Positions 1-4,679 of a stretch of DNA of 5,597 bases are shown piece after piece. The notes under the pieces were generated by a model, which saw nothing but the letters and a program-made list of their open reading frames with translations, had not been told where the DNA came from and did not search any database. The translations under genes and the position numbers were made by a program. Within the stretch, counting starts at the first letter, position 1. Every line of letters starts with the position of its first letter. Origin of the DNA: Candidatus Shapirobacteria bacterium (GTDB lineage Bacteria; Patescibacteriota; Microgenomatia; UBA12405). Location of the stretch: contig JAHFKH010000014.1 in the NCBI GenBank assembly GCA_023245435.1, positions 1 through 5,597 of the forward strand. The letters are read 5' to 3'.

Positions 1-4
1 TAAT

Positions 5-409
5 ATGGAAGATTGTATTTTTTGCAAAATTGTCAAAGGTGAAATTCCTTGTTACAAAGTTTATGAAGATGAAAATTATTTAGGCTTTCTTGATATTATG
101 CCTGTATCAAAAGGTCAAGTATTACTAATTCCCAAAACACACTATCGATGGACGTATGATGTTCCGAACTATGGACAATATTTTGAAGCCGCCAAAAAAA
201 TTGGTTTAGCTACAAAAACCGCCTTAAACTCAGACTATTTTTCTATTGTAACTTTTGGAAACGAGGTGCCGCACGCCCATATTTGGATAATTCCACGTGT
301 TACAGGTGACATTCACCAAGGTAAGGGAATTGATACTACAAATCGACTTAAATTTACACCAGAAGAATTTATGGATATTCAAAATAGAATCATTCAAGAA
401 GTTAAATGA
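5..409 (+). CDS. HIT-family (Hint-like) nucleotide-binding protein
   Basis: A cytoplasmic histidine-triad protein of 134 residues, a normal length for the family. Members hydrolyse or transfer nucleotidyl groups (AMP-lysine, dinucleoside polyphosphates); the substrate here cannot be told. Visible features: an N-terminal CxxC (C4, C7) which, with H46 and H90, fits the zinc site of bacterial Hint proteins; the core segment LLIPKTHY (40-47); and the HIT motif VPHAHIWIIPR (88-98). H92 is the expected nucleophile. The usual pattern is H-x-H-x-H, but the third histidine is replaced by W94. The start ATG at base 5 follows a TAA at bases 1-3, possibly the stop of an upstream gene, in the same TAAT-ATG arrangement seen later at base 4060. 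The gene ends in TGA, which overlaps the next ATG as ATGA. Family assignment is firm; enzymatic specificity is unknown. Confidence 0.93.
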   Translation: MEDCIFCKIVKGEIPCYKVYEDENYLGFLDIMPVSKGQVLLIPKTHYRWTYDVPNYGQYFEAAKKIGLATKTALNSDYFSIVTFGNEVPHAHIWIIPRVTGDIHQGKGIDTTNRLKFTPEEFMDIQNRIIQEVK

Positions 410-660
410 ACGAAACCAACATTGAATTACAATTAATTCAAATTAATAAAAAGTTAGACAAAATCACCAATCCATTTAAGGTGGCAGGGCTACAATTTGT
501 CTCGGGATTATTTCATGCTTTGGGCAATCTTTTTGGCATGATAATTATTACATTAGCTCTTATTTATATTTTTTCTTATTTCAAATTAGACAAATTGCTT
601 ATTGATTATATTCAGTCAGCCATTCCCAAACCCCAAATCAATATCCAATCACCGTTTTAA
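406..660 (+). CDS. Small membrane protein, possibly DUF5665-like
   Basis: An 84-residue protein with a polar, helix-prone N-terminus (1-22, alternating I/L with K/N/Q). A glycine-spaced hydrophobic stretch follows (G28, G34, G40, G44), then a clear transmembrane segment at about 42-59 and a short amphipathic tail ending in a proline-rich stretch (74-84). The plan of a charged helix, NPxK, Gly-spaced helix and one TM segment resembles small membrane proteins of the DUF5665 type, recalled from family knowledge and not searched. No catalytic residues are seen and the function is unknown. The start overlaps the HIT stop as ATGA, so translation is probably coupled. The stop TAA (658-660) overlaps the typA stop on the other strand. 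The good coding frame and coupling to a solid gene support a real gene. Confidence 0.78.
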   Translation: MNETNIELQLIQINKKLDKITNPFKVAGLQFVSGLFHALGNLFGMIIITLALIYIFSYFKLDKLLIDYIQSAIPKPQINIQSPF

Positions 661-2495
661 TTTTTTCTTGCATTTCTCACCCGATCTACTTTAGTCAAAT
701 ATTTTTTTCTCAAACGTACATTTTTAGGGGTTACATCAATCAATTCATCATTTTCAATAAAATCGAGTGCTTCTTCAATACTATATTTTATGGCTGGGGC
801 CAAGGTAATAGCATCATCATTGCCCGATGATCGCATATTGGTCAGCTGTTTACCTTTACACACATTCATTTCCAAATCACCTTCAACTGGACGCAATCCC
901 ACAATTTGACCTTCATAAATATCTTCGGTTGGTTCAACAAAAGTAATTCCTCGTTTTTGTGCCAAATCCAAACCAAACGATAAAGCTTTACCGTTTTTGT
1001 CGGCAATAATTACTCCATTTCTTACTTTTTGTACTCCATCACCTTTCGTTTCATAACCCAGTGATAAAAATGTAATTGCTACCATTCCTCGAGTGTCAGC
1101 AATTAAACGACTTCGCAGCCCCAAAGCATTACGTTCCGAAATTTTATAAATCATTTTAGTTCCATACTTTTCGTCGGTGGTCATGTCAAGCATTGTCCCT
1201 TTACGTTTACCCATTTCCGATGTCACCACACCCACGTAATCATTATCAACTACAATTGTCACTTCAGCAAAAGGTTCAAAAGTTTTACCATCAATTTCTT
1301 TATAAATAACCTCTGGTTTACCAACTTCCAAGGCATATCCTTCCCGACGTAATTTTTCAATTAATATTGCTAAGTGCAATTCACCACGACCAGCTACAAT
1401 CATTCTAATACTGTCATTATGGTCAAGTTCAATTTTCATTCCCAAATTTGTTTCCATTTCTTCAGCCAATCTCTCTTTTAATTCGCGACTTGTCAAAAAT
1501 TTTGCTTCTTCTTTAGCAAAAACACCTGTATTTGGTCCAAAACTGGCTTTAATTGTTGGTTCCGAAATTTCAATCGAAGGCATTGCTACTTGATAATGGG
1601 TATCAGTAATTGTTTGCCCAATTTTAATATTACTATTACCCGCCACATAAATCACTTCACCTGAAGACGCTTCGATCGCCTCGACTTTTTGGATACCTTC
1701 ATTAACAAACATTTTTTCAATTTTAAAATTGCCAACTAGTTTTTGATCAGGATTTAATAGTGATACAAAATCACCCTTTTTAACTTTTCCTTGAATAATT
1801 CGACCTAATGCTAAATTACCTAAATATTCATTTTTTTCAAAAGCCGAAATTTGCATTTGAAAAGGTTTGTCAACATTAACCATCGAATTTGGTACATATT
1901 TCAAAATTGTTTCAAATAGGGGAGTGGTGTCACCAGGAGCCGACAAATCAGTTGGCATTTCGGTATAACACTTACCATCGCGACCAATGGCAAAAACTAT
2001 GGGAAAATCCAAAGCATCATCATCACCAGCCAAAGTTAAAAATAAATTTTCTGCATCACGAATTACTTCAGCTACTCGTGCATCTTTTCGGTCAATTTTA
2101 TTTATAACCAAAATTATTTTTAGTTTTGCTTCCAAAGCTTTTTTTAAGACAAATTTAGTTTGGGACAATGGTCCTTCAGCTGCATCGACAATCAACAAAG
2201 CCGCATCAGCCATATTCATAATTCTTTCGACTTCTCCACCAAAATCAGCATGACCCGGAGTGTCAATAATGTTTATTTTGACTCCTTTATAAACAACCGA
2301 GGTGTTTTTAGATAAAATTGTGATCCCCTTTTCTCTTTCCAAATCATTACTGTCCATAATTCGGTCACGAGTCATTTCTTCTTGATTATCACGGAAAGTA
2401 TGGGTTTGTTTAAGCAAAGCATCGACCAGTGTTGTTTTGCCATGATCAACGTGGGCAATTACGGCAACATTACGAATATCAGACAGGTTAGGCAT
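657..2495 (-). CDS. typA: Translational GTPase TypA/BipA
   Basis: A ribosome-binding GTPase of the EF-G/LepA class, known from family studies to help 50S assembly and growth under cold or other stress. It has 612 residues, normal for the family. Visible motifs: G1 AHVDHGKT (14-21), switch I with LEREKGITI (52-60), G3 DTPGH (78-82) with catalytic H82, and G4 NKID (132-135). Domains II, III and V follow, then the BipA-specific C-terminal domain. Its signatures are GKxLTNMRSSG near residue 550 and the late segment DELIDVTPKNVRLRKKYL. Nothing is truncated or missing. The start MPNLSDIRNVAVIAHVDHGK matches the usual BipA N-terminus. A TGGTATAAT extended -10 lies six bases before the ATG, so the gene probably has its own promoter and a leaderless mRNA. 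It converges on the HIT/membrane-protein pair. Confidence 0.98.
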   Translation of the reverse strand: MPNLSDIRNVAVIAHVDHGKTTLVDALLKQTHTFRDNQEEMTRDRIMDSNDLEREKGITILSKNTSVVYKGVKINIIDTPGHADFGGEVERIMNMADAALLIVDAAEGPLSQTKFVLKKALEAKLKIILVINKIDRKDARVAEVIRDAENLFLTLAGDDDALDFPIVFAIGRDGKCYTEMPTDLSAPGDTTPLFETILKYVPNSMVNVDKPFQMQISAFEKNEYLGNLALGRIIQGKVKKGDFVSLLNPDQKLVGNFKIEKMFVNEGIQKVEAIEASSGEVIYVAGNSNIKIGQTITDTHYQVAMPSIEISEPTIKASFGPNTGVFAKEEAKFLTSRELKERLAEEMETNLGMKIELDHNDSIRMIVAGRGELHLAILIEKLRREGYALEVGKPEVIYKEIDGKTFEPFAEVTIVVDNDYVGVVTSEMGKRKGTMLDMTTDEKYGTKMIYKISERNALGLRSRLIADTRGMVAITFLSLGYETKGDGVQKVRNGVIIADKNGKALSFGLDLAQKRGITFVEPTEDIYEGQIVGLRPVEGDLEMNVCKGKQLTNMRSSGNDDAITLAPAIKYSIEEALDFIENDELIDVTPKNVRLRKKYLTKVDRVRNARKN

Positions 2496-2501
2496 TCCTC
2501 G

Positions 2502-2510
2502 ATTATACCA
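2502..2510 (-). promoter_or_regulatory. Extended -10 promoter element of typA (leaderless)
   Basis: On the minus strand this reads TGGTATAAT, a perfect TGn-TATAAT extended -10. It is followed by CGAGGA and then the typA ATG (2495-2493). A transcript starting the usual 6-8 bases after the hexamer would begin at or within a base or two of the start codon. No good -35 is seen at the right spacing (the site reads AAGAAA), which is tolerable for an extended -10. The GAGGA touching the ATG is too close to act as a normal Shine-Dalgarno sequence. Confidence 0.7.
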
Positions 2511-2521
2511 AGAAAATCAAA

Positions 2522-2752
2522 TTATTTCTTACGGAAAAATATTTTTGATGGATTACACCAGTCAAAAGGTCCATTTGGTGTCCAATTTGGATTTGTACAG
2601 ACACTTCCAGAAATATGAGTACGTAAATTTCTTTCTCTAAATGGGCAAATTCTAACTGCCACAGCAGCAGTCTTATCATCTAATTTAAAATCAAAAGCAT
2701 GAATTATAACGCAACTATTTGGTTCATTATCAACATCAGTAGATATAGGCAT
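2522..2752 (-). CDS. Hypothetical 76-residue protein with four cysteines
   Basis: Not recognised. It has 76 residues, no membrane segment and no signal peptide. It contains four cysteines (C14, C36, C52, C66) and two tryptophans (W57, W65). The C-terminal half is rich in N, P and W (CTNPNWTPNGPFDWCNP, 52-68) and it ends in a basic FFRKK. The spacing is not a classical CxxC zinc knuckle, but two disulfides or a metal site are possible. The frame is open across almost the whole gap between typA and the next gene, codons look like those of the neighbours, and a -10-like TATTAT lies six bases before the ATG. The frame ends 26 bases upstream of typA on the same strand. An opposing open frame (2382-2618) overlaps part of it but is weaker. 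It could be an orphan gene or a chance frame in the spacer. Confidence 0.6.
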   Translation of the reverse strand: MPISTDVDNEPNSCVIIHAFDFKLDDKTAAVAVRICPFRERNLRTHISGSVCTNPNWTPNGPFDWCNPSKIFFRKK

Positions 2753-2757
2753 AAGCG

Positions 2758-2763
2758 TATAAT
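2758..2763 (+). promoter_or_regulatory. Consensus -10 (TATAAT) for the 2772-5597 operon
   Basis: A perfect TATAAT sits eight bases upstream of the ATG at 2772. The expected start of transcription falls at about 2770-2772, so the first mRNA codon would be at or almost at the 5' end. The region at -35 spacing (about 2735-2740, ATCAGT) does not resemble TTGACA and there is no TG extension. The divergent gene on the other strand starts at 2752, so nearly all upstream promoter DNA lies inside that gene. Confidence 0.6.
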
Positions 2764-2764
2764 A
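2759..2764 (-). promoter_or_regulatory. -10-like element for the minus-strand orphan gene
   Basis: The minus strand reads TATTAT, then ACGCTT, then the ATG of the 76-residue gene. The six-base distance implies a leaderless transcript, as at typA. It overlaps the plus-strand TATAAT by five of six bases. No -35 match was found. It is less certain than the plus-strand hexamer because it has one mismatch to consensus and the gene it serves is unproven. Confidence 0.4.
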
Positions 2765-2771
2765 TCACTAA

Positions 2772-3476
2772 ATGTTTAAAATAATAGTCCTATTGTTAGG
2801 TTTAATAGTATTTAGTTCCTGTAATCGCCGGCAAATCGTCAGTCAAATTGAAACAGCGACCGAAACAATTGTACCCAAACCAACCAAAATTTTAGAATCA
2901 GGCATTCCTGATTATTTCCTAAATAAAACCGCTTTTATTCCCCAAGCACCCGAAAAAAAATGGGATCAACCTTGGCAGGATGCTTGTGAAGAAGCCGCTA
3001 TTTTAACTGTTCATTACTTCTTTGAAAATAAAACTCCCGATACCCCTACATTACTCAAAGATTATGATCTACTTTTTAAACAATCAACCACACACGATAT
3101 CAATTTAGCCCAAATGTCCCAAATTGCTTCAGATTTATATGGTTATGATTCAAAAATAATTGACAATCCAAATTCTGATACTATTGAAAAATACCTGAGT
3201 CAAGGCCATATTTTAATCGCTCCTGCCAACGGCCAAATTTTATTTAAAGAAAATAAATATTTTAAAAATGGGGGACCGCTTTATCATAATTTAGTTATTC
3301 TTGGCTATGATCACGCCAAAAAACAATTTATAGTTCATGATGTTGGCACTCAGTTTGGCGCCTACTTTAAATATAGCTACTCAGTTTTACTCGAAAGCTT
3401 ACACGATTTTCCCTCAACCAAAGACAAAAAAGATATAAACCAAGGTCCACCTCGTCTTTTACTTTTGCTAAAATAG
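2772..3476 (+). CDS. Lipoprotein with C39-like (papain-fold) cysteine peptidase domain
   Basis: A 234-residue predicted lipoprotein. A hydrophobic signal (2-14) ends in the lipobox VFSSC with C17 as the lipidated cysteine, followed by a Thr/Pro-containing linker (about 21-45). A single C39-like peptidase domain (about 50-210) follows. The likely catalytic cysteine is C72 in PWQDACEEAA, with Q66 six residues before it, the place of the oxyanion glutamine in papain-fold enzymes. The likely histidine is H172 in GGPLYHNLVILGYD, and D190 in FIVHDVG fits the third triad member. The ACEEA cysteine motif is one I associate with C39-like proteins of CPR and related bacteria. The protein should sit on the outer membrane face, unlike the ABC-transporter-fused C39 domains that cut double-glycine leaders in the cytoplasm; its substrate is unknown. 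It is first in the operon; the next gene starts four bases after its TAG. Confidence 0.85.
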   Translation: MFKIIVLLLGLIVFSSCNRRQIVSQIETATETIVPKPTKILESGIPDYFLNKTAFIPQAPEKKWDQPWQDACEEAAILTVHYFFENKTPDTPTLLKDYDLLFKQSTTHDINLAQMSQIASDLYGYDSKIIDNPNSDTIEKYLSQGHILIAPANGQILFKENKYFKNGGPLYHNLVILGYDHAKKQFIVHDVGTQFGAYFKYSYSVLLESLHDFPSTKDKKDINQGPPRLLLLLK

Positions 3477-3480
3477 AATA

Positions 3481-4062
3481 ATGAACAAATATTTAATTAT
3501 TATTTTGACAGTATTTTTATTATCATCATGCAATGATGCTAATAAAACCGAAAATATTGATATTTTAACCACTCAAGCTACTCCTACATTACAAGTTAAA
3601 CCCACAAATATTATGCCAAATAATACTGATTCTCTCGTCTCCTTGACCACCAAAGATGGTCAAATTGTTATAAAGCTTTATGACAATGAAACCCCAAACA
3701 CCGCCGCCAATTTTCGTTCAAAAGTTGCCAATGGTTTTTATGATGGTCTAACCTTTCATCGGGTAATTGCCGATTTCATGGCTCAAGGTGGTGACCCAAC
3801 TGGTAGTGGTATGGGTGGTGGCAAACAAAAATCCGAACTAAATGACATTCCATTTAAGCGTGGTTCTTTGGGTTTAGCCAGGACTGCTGAAACTAATCAA
3901 ATTAGCAACGACAGTCAATTTTTTATATGTTTTAATGACACTGGTTGTGCCCATTTAACTAGTGATTATGTAAATTTTGGAGAAGTTGTTTCTGGTTTAG
4001 AGGTGTTAGATAAAATTACTCAGGGAGACAAAATTATTAAGTTCTCAATCGTTAATAAATAA
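3481..4062 (+). CDS. Cyclophilin-type peptidyl-prolyl cis-trans isomerase lipoprotein
   Basis: A predicted lipid-anchored PPIase of 193 residues that would help fold exported proteins by isomerising Xaa-Pro bonds. The signal (1-16) ends in LLSSC with lipidated C17. A Thr/Pro/Asn-rich linker (18-50) follows, then the cyclophilin domain (about 52-192). Active-site residues, aligned from memory to human cyclophilin A: FHRV with catalytic R94, FMAQGGDP (99-106, F99, M100, Q102), SQFF (145-148, Q146 and F148) and L159. The cyclosporin-contacting tryptophan is replaced by H158, as in many bacterial cyclophilins. The histidine equivalent to H126 is replaced by Y163. The start follows the previous TAG by four bases with no Shine-Dalgarno, so translation is probably coupled. 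Its lipobox and linker design match the preceding peptidase. Confidence 0.95.
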   Translation: MNKYLIIILTVFLLSSCNDANKTENIDILTTQATPTLQVKPTNIMPNNTDSLVSLTTKDGQIVIKLYDNETPNTAANFRSKVANGFYDGLTFHRVIADFMAQGGDPTGSGMGGGKQKSELNDIPFKRGSLGLARTAETNQISNDSQFFICFNDTGCAHLTSDYVNFGEVVSGLEVLDKITQGDKIIKFSIVNK

Positions 4063-4063
4063 T

Positions 4064-4438
4064 ATGAAAAAAATAATCATCATCGTTCTTGTCGTTGTTG
4101 GACTGGCATTTGTCGGAAAAGCAATATTTCAAATATCACTTCCCGATTATCCCGATGACAAAGCCAATTTAATTTTATATTGGGGAAAAGGTTGCCCTCA
4201 TTGTGAAAATGTTAAAAAATATGTTCGTGATAATAATTTAGATTTAAAAACAAAAATTGCCTATCGTGAGGTGTATTATGATAATGGCAATCAGGCAAAA
4301 CTTGAAGAAACAGTCAAGCTCTGTCCTGAAATAGATACTACTCAAGGTATTGGCGTACCTTTAGCTTTCGACCCAAAAGAAAAGAAATGTATTTTAGGTG
4401 ACGAACCAATAATAGAATGGCTAAAAAACATAAAATAA
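4064..4438 (+). CDS. Membrane-anchored thioredoxin-fold protein, CPHC motif
   Basis: A 124-residue protein with an N-terminal membrane anchor (about 3-24, preceded by KK) and a thioredoxin-like domain facing outward (33-124). The core strand LILYWGKG leads into the active site C44-P-H-C47, the dipeptide typical of DsbA-type oxidases, followed by a long helix (ENVKKYVRDNN). The cis-proline lies in GVPLAF (P99). Two further cysteines, C87 and C109, flank the cis-proline. It most likely oxidises, reduces or isomerises disulfides in exported proteins. The short domain is closer to glutaredoxin/thioredoxin than to full DsbA, which carries a helical insert. No VKOR or DsbB-like redox partner is in the window. 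The start is one base after the cyclophilin TAA (TAAT-ATG), and the end overlaps the next gene by 22 bases. Confidence 0.88.
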   Translation: MKKIIIIVLVVVGLAFVGKAIFQISLPDYPDDKANLILYWGKGCPHCENVKKYVRDNNLDLKTKIAYREVYYDNGNQAKLEETVKLCPEIDTTQGIGVPLAFDPKEKKCILGDEPIIEWLKNIK

Positions 4439-4677
4439 AATTTGGAACTGAATCAATAATTAGATTAGGGGTATTTATCGTCTTAATTTATTTAGCAATC
4501 GGCTTTTTAAGTAATTCAACATCTAATATAAATATTTCTTCGTTTGATCCCAAAGTTTTGGGTGATTTTTCTCCCCAAATTCAAAAAGGTCAACAATATC
4601 TTGAAAATGAAATTAATAAATATAAAAACCAAGCCTTAGATCAATTATTTCTCAAAATTCGCAGCCAATTTAAATAA
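4417..4677 (+). CDS. Small single-pass membrane protein, unknown function
   Basis: An 86-residue protein, not recognised. It has a basic N-terminus (K3, K4, K6, K8, R16), one transmembrane helix at about 14-31, an Asn/Ser-rich stretch (32-43), and a C-terminal amphipathic helix (about 55-86) rich in Q, N, K and E that could form a coiled coil. The positive-inside rule puts the N-terminus in the cytoplasm and the tail outside. It overlaps the thioredoxin gene by 22 bases and ends two bases before prfB, so it is certainly part of this transcription unit. Nothing suggests an enzymatic role. It might be an accessory subunit for one of the neighbouring envelope proteins, but that is inference only. 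Confidence 0.75.
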   Translation: MAKKHKIKFGTESIIRLGVFIVLIYLAIGFLSNSTSNINISSFDPKVLGDFSPQIQKGQQYLENEINKYKNQALDQLFLKIRSQFK

Positions 4678-4679
4678 TT

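Noticed and set aside
407..409. UGA recoded as glycine, as in some CPR lineages
   Set aside because: TGA ends the HIT gene at the expected length and RF2, which reads UGA, is encoded in the same window.
655..669. T-rich run after the small membrane protein, possible terminator
   Set aside because: No GC-rich hairpin precedes it, and the run is also the coding end of typA on the other strand.
1889..2253. Two overlapping plus-strand open frames (1889-2107 and 1987-2253)
   Set aside because: Both lie antisense inside the conserved GTPase domain region of typA, have no family resemblance, and are explained by the codon structure of the real gene.
2382..2618. Plus-strand open frame of 78 codons
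   Set aside because: It is antisense to the typA start and to the orphan gene, has no recognisable features, and would read through the typA promoter. The minus-strand frame at 2522-2752 is the better candidate.
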